Source of the DNA: Bacteroidota bacterium
Lineage (GTDB): Bacteria; Bacteroidota; Ignavibacteria; UBA10030; SZUA-254
Direction of reading: 5' to 3'
NCBI GenBank assembly: GCA_004322375.1
Contig: SCUC01000166.1
Location: 1-17,347 of the forward strand
DNA: 17,347 bases
A model generated the notes under the pieces. The model was not told where the DNA came from and did not search any database. It saw nothing but the letters and a program-made list of their open reading frames with translations. The position numbers and the translations under genes are program-made. How positions within the stretch are numbered: the first letter of the stretch is position 1; every line of letters begins with the position of its first letter. Below are positions 6,347-13,150 of this stretch, piece after piece.

Positions 6347-6395
6347 AGTCCTGTCAAGCTCCTAAGCATTAGGAGATTGACAGGACTTTTTTTTT
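6347..6395 (+). terminator. Terminator B of the promoter-leader-terminator module
   Basis: AGTCCTGTCAAGCTCCT (6347-6363) pairs with AGGAGATTGACAGGACT (6371-6387) with one mismatch, followed by a run of nine T including the last stem base. Compared with terminator A, the stem has paired C-to-T and G-to-A changes that keep base pairing. It ends only 7 bases before the ATG of the cell-wall hydrolase gene, leaving no room for a promoter or good ribosome site between them, so expression of that gene needs readthrough of this hairpin. Confidence 0.85.
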
Positions 6396-6402
6396 GCAGT
6401 CA

Positions 6403-7074
6403 ATGGACTTGATTAAATCATATATCGTCATCTTGCTTATCGGCGCAGTCATCGGCGGCATCATCGGCTTCGCGCTGTGCGGGCTGCTCTACTCGGAGGA
6501 GGAGATTGCCCGGGCATCGCTCGATACAATTATAGACGAGTGGTGCAAGCCTGCCTACATTGCGCCCTACGATAAACAATTCTCAGGCTTCACAGCCGGA
6601 AAGGAACTACCCGATGCGCAACCACATTTTTTCCCCGACACAGTCAGGAGCCTTGCCAAATGGATAGAACAAAATTACAGAGTGCCGGCGCCGGTGACGT
6701 TAGCGCAGTATGCGCTGGAATCGAGCTGGGGACGGAACAACCTGAACGCGAGCAACTATTTCGGACACACATTCCAGGCGGTGAAGCAATATATGTATCA
6801 TCCGCGCTTTGTGTGGGCGAGGGAGAAGGCGATGAAGAACGGGACAATGACAGCCGGCGACAGCGTATGCTTTGCGAGATACACAAATATAAAAGAATGC
6901 TTTCGCACTCACGGCATGTATCTCAGTTTATCGTTAAGATACAGCAAGGCATTCGAACGAACTTCGCCTGAAGGCTTCGCGCAGGAACTTGCCAACGCGG
7001 GCTATGCCACTGACCCGCTCTATGCTCTCAAACTGATTACGATTATGAAGAGGTATCAACTGTATGGTAGTTGA
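6403..7074 (+). CDS. Membrane-anchored glucosaminidase-like endolysin, 223 aa
   Basis: Residues about 5-30 are a hydrophobic signal anchor. From about residue 75 the sequence resembles glucosaminidase/FlgJ-type muramidase domains (GH73-like): TLAQYALESSWGRN with likely catalytic E106, NASNYFGH, then FARYTNIKECFRTHGMYL and PEGFAQELANAGYATDPLYALKLITIM. It would cut peptidoglycan from the periplasmic side, with export by the anchor (signal-arrest style). I chose the ATG at 6403; a TTG at 6394 falls in the terminator T-run. No Shine-Dalgarno sequence is present. It heads an ATGA-type overlapping chain with the next three genes, so it is probably the phage lysis enzyme. Confidence 0.85.
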   Translation: MDLIKSYIVILLIGAVIGGIIGFALCGLLYSEEEIARASLDTIIDEWCKPAYIAPYDKQFSGFTAGKELPDAQPHFFPDTVRSLAKWIEQNYRVPAPVTLAQYALESSWGRNNLNASNYFGHTFQAVKQYMYHPRFVWAREKAMKNGTMTAGDSVCFARYTNIKECFRTHGMYLSLSLRYSKAFERTSPEGFAQELANAGYATDPLYALKLITIMKRYQLYGS

Positions 7075-7339
7075 CAAAAATATTTTTCAAAAAAAAGGAG
7101 AGTTACAAGTTGCCAGGGAACGAAGGCAGGAACTGCGCATCAGCGCCGATGTCATCGTTAAAGGAATGCTGGTACTGTTTGACCCGATGGACATTGACTG
7201 CGTGTATGTTGACACCTACGATGAGATGAAGCTGAAAATTTATGTTCAGGATTTGCACAAGAAGCGGCTTGCGCTCGATACAATCAACAAGCGCATCGAG
7301 CAGCTTGAAAAGGAACTCGGAGCGAACGCAGACGAATGA
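7064..7339 (+). CDS. Small coiled-coil protein in the lysis cluster, 91 aa
   Basis: The start lies inside the end of the endolysin gene, 11 bases before its stop is complete. The protein is charged and helical: residues about 10-30 basic (ARERRQELRISADVIVKG), a central YVDTYDEMKLKIYVQD and a coiled coil at the C-terminus (LDTINKRIEQLEKELG). There is no membrane segment or lipobox, so it is not a standard spanin. Its overlap with genes on both sides shows it belongs to the same translational unit. Family not recognised. Confidence 0.65.
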   Translation: MVVDKNIFQKKGELQVARERRQELRISADVIVKGMLVLFDPMDIDCVYVDTYDEMKLKIYVQDLHKKRLALDTINKRIEQLEKELGANADE

Positions 7340-7611
7340 GCGCCCGTCAATACTATATCGGACTGACAATGATTTGCGCGAGCATCCTCCTCACGCCGGA
7401 GTTTGAGCAACTTGTGCGCGTCTATCTAATCACTGTCGTTGCCATTGTTTCAGGATTCATTAGCCTCCTCTTCAGGTGGAAACAGCTACGCATATACATC
7501 ACGAAGCGCATCATCGCTGACGTGATGGAAGAATTGTTTACGCAAAAATCTCTCCAGGACTTTCAAAAAATACGCGAGCGGGTGAACGAACGATTGAAGG
7601 CGAACGAATGA
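7336..7611 (+). CDS. Two-pass membrane protein, holin candidate, 91 aa
   Basis: Two hydrophobic segments are visible at about residues 7-20 (YIGLTMICASILL) and 27-46 (VRVYLITVVAIVSGFISLLF), followed by a basic helical tail (KQLRIYITKRIIADVMEE). The size, two segments and charged C-terminus fit a class II holin, and it follows the endolysin by one gene. It overlaps the previous gene (ATGA) and is overlapped by the protease gene in the same way. Holin families are very diverse, so this is a call from layout and topology only. Confidence 0.6.
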   Translation: MSARQYYIGLTMICASILLTPEFEQLVRVYLITVVAIVSGFISLLFRWKQLRIYITKRIIADVMEELFTQKSLQDFQKIRERVNERLKANE

Positions 7612-8807
7612 AACGGTTGCTCATAGCTCATACGATGATTCAAGCGAAACATTTTGCCATGAGCTCGCTCGATCTTGGCGGAAAAGTTCCGACTGAGTTT
7701 CAGCTTCTATTACCCGGCAAGTGGGACGGCTACAATGACCCCGCACAGGGTATGCGAAGCTTCGAAGTGCAGCCTGCGCATATTGCGGCGGCGGTTAAAT
7801 ATAACAACGAGCGGAAGGCGCGCTCGCCAAAGCGCGACCTCGTTGTTGATTATGAACATGCCACGCTCAAAGGAGGCGAAGCGCCGGCAGCCGGATGGAT
7901 TGGCAACCTTGTAGTCCGCGACAATATCTTATTTGCCACCGACGTGCGATGGACTCCGAAAGCAACAAAGCATATTGAAGAGGGAGAATACCGGTATATC
8001 TCACCGGTGTTTGCATTTGATGTTGCGGATAAAGTTTCCGGCAAGCTCGTGCCGATGGCGGTGTTTAACGCGGCGCTCACGAACGAACCCTTCTTTGACG
8101 AGCTGCAACCGATTGTTTCAAAAGATAATTCTCTCAATTTATTTCTATTCACAAGTAAGGAATTTTTTATGGATAAAATCATAGCTAAGCTCCGCAGCAT
8201 GTTAGGGCTTGCTGACGGCGCTACGGAAGATGAAATTATTTCAGCGATGGATTTGATGATGGAGAAGATGAAGGGCGCCGTTGCGGCAACAGCCAATATC
8301 GCGAGCTTCCAGGTTCTTCTCGACCACATCAACACGCTCAAGCAGTCCGTTGCGACTATCACGGCAAACTATACCTCCGTTCTGAAGGAACTCGGTCTGC
8401 CGGAGACCGCATCAGTTGATGAAGCAAAAGGTCTCATCATTGCAGGCAAGGGCAACGTAAGCAACTTGCAGACTGTAACGGCAAGGATGCAGAAGCTCGA
8501 ACAGGAACGGTTAGATGAAAAGTTTAACCTCGTCATTGCAAAGGGCATCGAGTCCGGACGCATCACGCCAGGACAAAAGGAAGATACCAACTGGTTGGCA
8601 GCGCAACGCGCGTGGGCAGCTTCCAACATGCAAACGTTTGAAGATTACTTTACCGCGAAGGCTCCCGTCATTGTTCCCATCGGCAAAATTAAGGTTGATG
8701 ACGTGCATAAGAGCGACGGCAGCTTGACAGAGACGGATTTAGTTATTGCCAAAAATATGGGCGTAAATGTAGATGCGCTAAAGAAGCATAACACGGTTGC
8801 TCAGTAA
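7608..8807 (+). CDS. I: Mu gpI-like head maturation protease / scaffold, 399 aa
   Basis: The N-terminal 170 residues match the Mu-like prophage I protein pattern: FQLLLPGKWDGY, an FEV region, then LVVDYEH (D81, E83, H84), APAAGWIGNL, WTPKAT, EEGEYRYISPVF and NAALTNEPF. This peptidase processes capsid precursors during head assembly. Residues about 188-399 are helical and acidic, typical of a scaffold. A second ribosome site and ATG at 8169 allow separate production of that part. GAAGG precedes the ATG, which overlaps the holin-like gene (ATGA). The capsid genes follow. The family assignment is from recognition of the motifs. Confidence 0.9.
   Translation: MKRLLIAHTMIQAKHFAMSSLDLGGKVPTEFQLLLPGKWDGYNDPAQGMRSFEVQPAHIAAAVKYNNERKARSPKRDLVVDYEHATLKGGEAPAAGWIGNLVVRDNILFATDVRWTPKATKHIEEGEYRYISPVFAFDVADKVSGKLVPMAVFNAALTNEPFFDELQPIVSKDNSLNLFLFTSKEFFMDKIIAKLRSMLGLADGATEDEIISAMDLMMEKMKGAVAATANIASFQVLLDHINTLKQSVATITANYTSVLKELGLPETASVDEAKGLIIAGKGNVSNLQTVTARMQKLEQERLDEKFNLVIAKGIESGRITPGQKEDTNWLAAQRAWAASNMQTFEDYFTAKAPVIVPIGKIKVDDVHKSDGSLTETDLVIAKNMGVNVDALKKHNTVAQ
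8169..8807 (+). CDS. Nested in-frame scaffold protein (Mu gpZ-like), 212 aa
   Basis: Inside the protease gene, AAGGAA (8157-8162) lies six bases before an in-frame ATG at 8169, and the intervening bases are all T. The product (MDKIIAKLRSMLGLADGATE ...) is the helical C-terminal half of the protease without its catalytic part. In Mu, gene I encodes such a nested scaffold (gpZ), and in lambda gene C encodes Nu3 the same way. The start site is directly visible; its use is inferred from these relatives. Confidence 0.75.
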   Translation: MDKIIAKLRSMLGLADGATEDEIISAMDLMMEKMKGAVAATANIASFQVLLDHINTLKQSVATITANYTSVLKELGLPETASVDEAKGLIIAGKGNVSNLQTVTARMQKLEQERLDEKFNLVIAKGIESGRITPGQKEDTNWLAAQRAWAASNMQTFEDYFTAKAPVIVPIGKIKVDDVHKSDGSLTETDLVIAKNMGVNVDALKKHNTVAQ

Positions 8808-8874
8808 CCAGCTTACAGCCCGTAGGGTAGTCAGTAAACATTTTTTTTTAGAAACAATTTAAAGGATAAAAGTT

Positions 8875-9792
8875 ATGTGGTTAGAATTTTCAGTTAGCAT
8901 TGTTATGCTGCTGCTTCTTGGACTTGCGATGTTCAAGTTCAAATTCATCCCGTTCGGGATGACGGCATTGACGGAAGATGCGGATGTGCCGAAGCGCGAA
9001 GGCGCATTATTTGTTTTCCCAGTAGCCACCGCTAAAAAGATTTACGCCGGTGCGTTCATCGTTCTCAACTCCAGCGGGTACGCAGAGCCAGGCACAGCGG
9101 CGACCGGCAAGATAGCGGTCGGACGCGCTGCCTCGCAGGTGGATAATACCAACGGCAGCGACGGCGATTTGACGGTTGACGTGGAGCGCGGAATCTTCCG
9201 GTATAAAAACTCTACAAGCACGGACTTGATTGCCAGGACCGAAATAGGTGAAGCCTGCTATATCGTTGACGACCAGACGGTTGCGAAAACGTCAGCCTCC
9301 GGCACTCGCTCCATTGGCGGCAAGGTGGTTGACGTTGACTCAGACGGCGTTTGGGTAGAAGTCGGCTCGACGCTCTCCCTCGATGGCGACCTTGTGGCAG
9401 CAAACAATTTGTCTGACGTTGCCGATGTTGGAACCGCCCGCGCAAACATCGGGGCGAATAAAGTTGTCTTACTGATTCCGGTTGCAACGTTAGTCGGCAC
9501 GGGAGTGTATCGCGTAGTCTCGCCCGTTGCCGGCACGATTACAAAAATTTGGTCTGTAACGGATGGAGCGCTCACCGTGGGCGATGCAACTCTCACGGGC
9601 AAGATTGGAGCGACTGCCATCACGGCTGGCGCAATCACGATTGCGCAGGCAGGCTCTGCTGCCGGCGATGTTGATTCAGCAACGCCGTCCGCACTGAATG
9701 TCGTAGCGGCGGGGAACGTTGTCTCCGTTACGGTAGGCGGAACGAACGAGACCGCTTCCGGCGCGATGGTTTCAATATTAATCGAAACTTGA
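8875..9792 (+). CDS. Capsid decoration-like protein with hydrophobic leader, 305 aa
   Basis: AAAGGA lies 8-9 bases before the ATG. Residues 1-28 form a hydrophobic leader (core SVSIVMLLLLGLAM, then FKFKFIPFG). From Met29 the sequence resembles DUF2190-type capsid stabilising proteins (IYAGAFIVLNSSGYAEPG, KIAVGRA, GGKVVDVDSDGVWVEV, about residues 40-165). A linker NLSDVADVGTARANIG (about 178-193), typical of phage fibre and head-fibre proteins, leads to a C-terminal beta domain (AGTITKIWSVTDGALT ... VSVTVGGTNETASGAMVSI). It sits between scaffold and major capsid genes, the usual place for decoration proteins. The leader is shared with the protein at 12577 and is unusual. Confidence 0.75.
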   Translation: MWLEFSVSIVMLLLLGLAMFKFKFIPFGMTALTEDADVPKREGALFVFPVATAKKIYAGAFIVLNSSGYAEPGTAATGKIAVGRAASQVDNTNGSDGDLTVDVERGIFRYKNSTSTDLIARTEIGEACYIVDDQTVAKTSASGTRSIGGKVVDVDSDGVWVEVGSTLSLDGDLVAANNLSDVADVGTARANIGANKVVLLIPVATLVGTGVYRVVSPVAGTITKIWSVTDGALTVGDATLTGKIGATAITAGAITIAQAGSAAGDVDSATPSALNVVAAGNVVSVTVGGTNETASGAMVSILIET

Positions 9793-9803
9793 TGTATGAT
9801 TTT

Positions 9804-9830
9804 GTAGGGGCGAGGTGACCTCGCCCCTAC
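9804..9830. repeat. Perfect 27-base palindrome (GTAGGGGCGAGGT arms)
   Basis: GTAGGGGCGAGGT (9804-9816) and ACCTCGCCCCTAC (9818-9830) are perfect inverted copies around one base. No T-run follows. It lies in the only gap between the decoration and capsid genes. Similar GC-rich palindromes are scattered in many environmental bacterial chromosomes, where they behave as REP-like elements. Confidence 0.8.
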
Positions 9831-9872
9831 GGTAATTCACAACTTTTTATTCATTAACGAAAGAAAAAAAAT

Positions 9873-10943
9873 ATGAAACAGTTTAAGGTTACGCCTCGCC
9901 TTCGCACGCTCATTCTGGTTGCGATGACGATGCTGATGGTTACGCTGCCTGCGCTCGCTTCTACGCAAAACGAGAACGGCTCCTCCGGATACGAGTGGCT
10001 GATTGGACTTGGCAGCTTGTTTGGCGTTGGGCTGGTGGTGAACGCCTCAACGCTTGTCGGTCTCCAGAAAAACTTCCGCGCTATCTTCCAGGAAGCTTAT
10101 GATGCAATAGAGCCTCAGTGGCCCCAGGTATGTATGGAAACGCAATCCGAAGGCGCTGATGAAAATTATCAATGGCTTGGCGAAGTTCCGGGAATGCGCG
10201 AGTGGTTAGGTGACAAAGAAATTAAAGGGCTTGCCGGCGTCAATTACATTCTTCAAAATAAGGATTGGGAGAGCACGATTGAGGTGAAGCGCAAAGATAT
10301 TGAGGATGATAGGCTTGGCATTTATAAACCAAAGATAATCAGCCTGGCAGAAGAAGGCAGGCGTCATCCCGACGAATTGCTCACCAGCGTTCGCGTAGCT
10401 GGCACGTCAACCACATGTTATGATGGCAAGAATTTTTATGCCACCAATCATGTGATGCGCAAATCGGGTTCGCTGAGCAATCTTCATACCGGCACGGGAA
10501 TTACTCTGGCGCAAGTAACGGCAGACCTTAAAACCGCGAGAGCGAAGATGCGCAACCTAAAAAACGACCAGGGAAAACCGTTTATTAAATCTCTCGGAAA
10601 ATTGAAATTGCTGGTTACCGCCCCTCCTGATCTCGAAGGTGTGTTTGAGGAACTCTCCAATGCAACAACGATTAGCAACACTACGAACGTGCTGAAGGGC
10701 GCATTTGATTACAATATTAATCCTTACCTCACCGATGCTAACGATTGGTATCTGGATTTTGTCGGCTCTGCAATTCGCCCGTTTGTTTTCCAGACAAGAA
10801 AGAAACCGATTTTTGTTGCAATGGAAGACCCGAATAACTCGGATACAGTCTTTAAGAAAGGTTCGTTCTTGTATTCGGTTGAAGCCCGCTACAACTGCGG
10901 CTATGGCATGTGGCAGTTCTCTCATAAGATAAGTAACAGCTAA
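9873..10943 (+). CDS. T: Mu gpT-like major capsid protein with hydrophobic N-terminal extension, 356 aa
   Basis: From about residue 55 the sequence follows Mu gpT: VVNASTLVGLQKNFRAIFQEAY, then YQWLGEVPGMREWLGDKEI, a segment with KDWESTIEVKRKDIEDDRLGIYKP, HPDELL and CYDGKNFYATNH. This is the major head subunit. Upstream of that are about 54 extra residues: a basic start (MKQFKVTPRLR), a hydrophobic core (LILVAMTMLMVTLPALA) with a signal-peptidase-like ALAS, and a second hydrophobic stretch (WLIGLGSLFGVGLVV). Such an extension is not part of Mu gpT. The ribosome site is weak (GAAAG before an A-run). A GC-rich palindrome lies just upstream. Confidence 0.9.
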   Translation: MKQFKVTPRLRTLILVAMTMLMVTLPALASTQNENGSSGYEWLIGLGSLFGVGLVVNASTLVGLQKNFRAIFQEAYDAIEPQWPQVCMETQSEGADENYQWLGEVPGMREWLGDKEIKGLAGVNYILQNKDWESTIEVKRKDIEDDRLGIYKPKIISLAEEGRRHPDELLTSVRVAGTSTTCYDGKNFYATNHVMRKSGSLSNLHTGTGITLAQVTADLKTARAKMRNLKNDQGKPFIKSLGKLKLLVTAPPDLEGVFEELSNATTISNTTNVLKGAFDYNINPYLTDANDWYLDFVGSAIRPFVFQTRKKPIFVAMEDPNNSDTVFKKGSFLYSVEARYNCGYGMWQFSHKISNS

Positions 10944-11021
10944 TTCCACCTTCCTACTCTACTGGCATAGATAGGAATTCCTGACAAAGCCGGAGGAGGC
11001 GAGAGCTTCCTCAGGTTTCTA

Positions 11022-11055
11022 CCTCACCCCTAACCCCTCTCCTACAGGAGAGGGG
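11022..11055. repeat. REP-like palindrome (CCCTCTCC family), copy 2
   Basis: CCCCTCTCCT (11034-11043) pairs with AGGAGAGGGG (11046-11055); the left flank is CCTCACCCCTAA. It shares 30-odd bases almost exactly with copy 3 at 11506. It lies 20 bases before the gp36-like start; an AGGTGA site just after it is the likely Shine-Dalgarno sequence. Confidence 0.8.
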
Positions 11056-11075
11056 AAATTGTAGGTGAACATAAC

Positions 11076-11501
11076 ATGGCGTACTCGACTAAAGCAGACA
11101 TATTAAGCTATTGTTCCCCGGAAGAACTTGCGCAGCTCTCTTCCGAGCAGGGCGATATTGTTGACGACAAAGTTGTCGGCAAGGCTATCACGGATGCGGA
11201 CAGCGAGATTGACAGCTATCTTGCTGTCCGGTTTACCGTGCCGGTCTCGCCAACGCCCGCGAGAGTGAATCAACTGTCGAGTCAGATTGCGTTATACAAC
11301 CTGTACTCGCGGCGACCGGCAATTACCATGAATGATACGGTTGAAACGAACTATAACAACGCCGTGAAGTTCCTTCAAAAGGTTTCTGAAGGAAGCGCGA
11401 GCATCGGGATTGACCCGCCGCCGGCGGCAACGTCAACGCCAAAGGTGAAGCTCACAACGGGCGATAGGAATTTTTCAAACGATAAAATGACGGGGTACTA
11501 A
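11076..11501 (+). CDS. Mu gp36-like protein (DUF1320), 141 aa
   Basis: The sequence follows DUF1320: MAYSTKADILSYCSPEELAQ, then DADSEIDSYLAVRFTVPV and RVNQLSSQIALYNLYSRRP, with the variable Pro-rich tail. In Mu this gene lies right after the major head gene and is thought to act in head completion or the head-tail joint. The place here, after gpT, agrees. AGGTGA lies 8 bases before the ATG. The gene is bracketed by two copies of the same REP-like palindrome (copies 2 and 3). Confidence 0.85.
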   Translation: MAYSTKADILSYCSPEELAQLSSEQGDIVDDKVVGKAITDADSEIDSYLAVRFTVPVSPTPARVNQLSSQIALYNLYSRRPAITMNDTVETNYNNAVKFLQKVSEGSASIGIDPPPAATSTPKVKLTTGDRNFSNDKMTGY

Positions 11502-11505
11502 CCGA

Positions 11506-11540
11506 CCTCACCCCTAACCCCTCTCCTAAAAGGAGAGGGG
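11506..11540. repeat. REP-like palindrome (CCCTCTCC family), copy 3
   Basis: CCTCACCCCTAA followed by CCCCTCTCCT and AGGAGAGGGG around AAA. It starts four bases after the gp36-like stop, and its right arm GGAGAGGGG is the only purine-rich ribosome-site candidate for a GTG at 11551. The flank after it resembles that of copy 2, so copy and flank may have moved together. Confidence 0.8.
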
Positions 11541-11559
11541 AAAATCGTAAGTGCAAAGC

Positions 11560-12105
11560 ATGAATGAAATAAAAGGATTAAACGAGCTTAACGTAACGCT
11601 GGGGCAGATGCTTTCGCGGGCAGCGAACATGAAGCCTGCGCTGATGGAGATTGCGCTTATGCAGGTCAGTTCGTTCGAGCAAAATTTTAGAGAAGAGGGA
11701 CGTCCCGATAAGTGGAAGCAATCGAAGCGGGCAAAAAGGGAGGGCGGGCAGACACTACAAAAATCAGGACGATTAAAAAAATCGGTTATGATACCGGAAG
11801 TAACGGAGATCTCAATTATATACGGCTCCAATCTTCCTTATGCGCCGCCGCATCAGTTCGGAGCGGTGATTAAGCGCAACCCGCAAACGTTGTTGTTGAA
11901 AAGAACGGAGGATAAAAAGACGGGGAATGAGAAGGTACGATTTATATCGAGAGCGGCAGCGCAGAGACGGAAGCGCGGAGCGGTCGAGTTCAGGCGCACC
12001 GGAAGCTACGAGATTGTGATGCCGGCGAGACCGTACATCGTGTTTCAACCGGAGGATACGCAGAGGGCGGGGATAATTTTAGGCGACTGGTTAATTGGTA
12101 AGTAG
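11560..12105 (+). CDS. G: Mu gpG-like virion morphogenesis protein, 181 aa
   Basis: The protein follows the phage virion morphogenesis (tail S / Mu gpG) family: FEQNFREEGRPDKWKQ, KRAKREGGQTLQKSGRLKKS, IIYGSNLPYAPPHQFG, and near the end VMPARPYIVF. It acts in tail completion or head-tail joining. Two starts are possible: ATG at 11560, placed after the palindrome as in the preceding gene, or GTG at 11551, ten bases after GGAGAGGGG, adding three residues. In Mu gpG lies before the protease gene, so its place after gp36 is a rearrangement. Confidence 0.85.
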   Translation: MNEIKGLNELNVTLGQMLSRAANMKPALMEIALMQVSSFEQNFREEGRPDKWKQSKRAKREGGQTLQKSGRLKKSVMIPEVTEISIIYGSNLPYAPPHQFGAVIKRNPQTLLLKRTEDKKTGNEKVRFISRAAAQRRKRGAVEFRRTGSYEIVMPARPYIVFQPEDTQRAGIILGDWLIGK

Positions 12106-12118
12106 TTGAGTAGTTGAG

Positions 12119-12559
12119 ATGGATTTTAATGTAGAAGATATTGAAGATGAGTTTATTGCGAATGTGAAGCAATACATTCCGGAGTTCAACACGGTTGACG
12201 TTCGCGAGCCGCTCATTCTTGAGAGTGAAGTAGTTGCGCTCCTTGGGCGCACGCCGTTCTGCTACATTCACAGTCTCGACCTTGTGCCGGTGGAAGAAGC
12301 CCGGATGCAGAACGGACTCGTAACGCTGGCTGACCAGGACTTTATGTTCATGGTCGGAGCGCGGTCGCTTCGCTCAAAAAAAGAAGGACAGCGCGGCGCG
12401 TATGATCTGCTGCGGAAGCTTCGCACAACGTTTGAAAGCAACACGTTCACCATCGGCGGACAAACAACGGGCATCATTGTTTACAAAGGGTATCAATACG
12501 AGTTTACGCATCAGGGGTTAGTCGTCTATAGCACGGTTTTCGGAATCACACAAAAATAA
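12119..12559 (+). CDS. Mu gp37-like protein (DUF1834), 146 aa
   Basis: The protein starts MDFNVEDIEDEFIANVKQYI and has the DUF1834 layout: a small N-terminal domain, a central strand segment (DFMFMVGARSLRSKKEGQRGAY) and a C-terminal domain with GFTHQGLVVYSTVFGIT-like strands. In Mu it is among the head-tail joining genes before the tail sheath and tube. It follows gpG by 13 bases, a gap with the direct repeat TAGTTGAGTAGTTGAG, which overlaps the gpG stop. No strong ribosome site is visible. The next gene is tail-tube-like, which fits the order. Confidence 0.75.
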   Translation: MDFNVEDIEDEFIANVKQYIPEFNTVDVREPLILESEVVALLGRTPFCYIHSLDLVPVEEARMQNGLVTLADQDFMFMVGARSLRSKKEGQRGAYDLLRKLRTTFESNTFTIGGQTTGIIVYKGYQYEFTHQGLVVYSTVFGITQK

Positions 12560-12576
12560 TTCTAAGGACATTTATT

Positions 12577-13149
12577 ATGGATTCAAATTTAGTTTTAACC
12601 ATCGTTTCAATCGTATTCATTCTTGCATTGTGTGTGAAGTTCAGGTTCATGCCGTTTGGTATGGCTATGAATATTGATAAGTCAAAAGTAGTCGCCGAGG
12701 TTGTCTATTTATTTATAGCGGAACGGACAAGTGAGTCAACTGCAGTAACACAGCCAACGCTTGCCGAGGTGAAAGCCGGCGGCAGCGCGACCTGGAAGAA
12801 TTGCGGCGGGTACGAGAGCGAGCAATTAAAAGTAAATGGCGAGCCGTTCACCATCACGTTAATGGACGGCGTGATACACCAGACGGGCGTGCCGATTATG
12901 ATTGATGGCGCTCTTGCACAGAGTGACTATACGAATCTCCAGCTTGTCGAAGGCTTCATCAATAAATACATTGACGTGCTGCTTGTCGTTATCGGCAACG
13001 AAGCGAAGGCGTACAGGTATCAACGATGCGGCATCACGGTCGGGTACTCGAATACGTACAGTCGGAAGAACCCGGCAACGCTGCCGTTCAAAATCGGACG
13101 TGAAGCCGATAAGATTACATCGGCAATGGATATTTTGACGTTGTCGTAA
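12577..13149 (+). CDS. Tail-tube-like protein with hydrophobic leader, 190 aa
   Basis: AAGGA lies about 9 bases before the ATG. Residues 1-28 are a hydrophobic leader (core LVLTIVSIVFILALCV, then KFRFMPFG), the same length and ending as in the decoration protein at 8875. From Met29 the protein is beta-rich: VVAEVVYLFIAER, LMDGVIHQTG, YTNLQLVEG, ITVGYSNTYSRKNPATLPFK. It is clearly related to the first 150 residues of the next gene. Its place between gp37 and the tail chaperone suggests the tail tube (major tail protein) of a siphovirus-like tail. That role is inferred from gene order, not from a family match. Confidence 0.65.
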   Translation: MDSNLVLTIVSIVFILALCVKFRFMPFGMAMNIDKSKVVAEVVYLFIAERTSESTAVTQPTLAEVKAGGSATWKNCGGYESEQLKVNGEPFTITLMDGVIHQTGVPIMIDGALAQSDYTNLQLVEGFINKYIDVLLVVIGNEAKAYRYQRCGITVGYSNTYSRKNPATLPFKIGREADKITSAMDILTLS

Positions 13150-13150
13150 T

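Noticed and set aside
6394..6402. TTG at 6394 as the endolysin start
   Set aside because: It overlaps the T-run of terminator B and has no ribosome site; ATG at 6403 gives a normal signal anchor.
8959..8964. Internal Met codons (residue 29) as true starts of the decoration-like and tube-like proteins
   Set aside because: No purine-rich ribosome site precedes either internal ATG, whereas both upstream ATGs have AAGGA, and the 28-codon leaders resemble each other with synonymous changes. The possibility of dual starts is not excluded.
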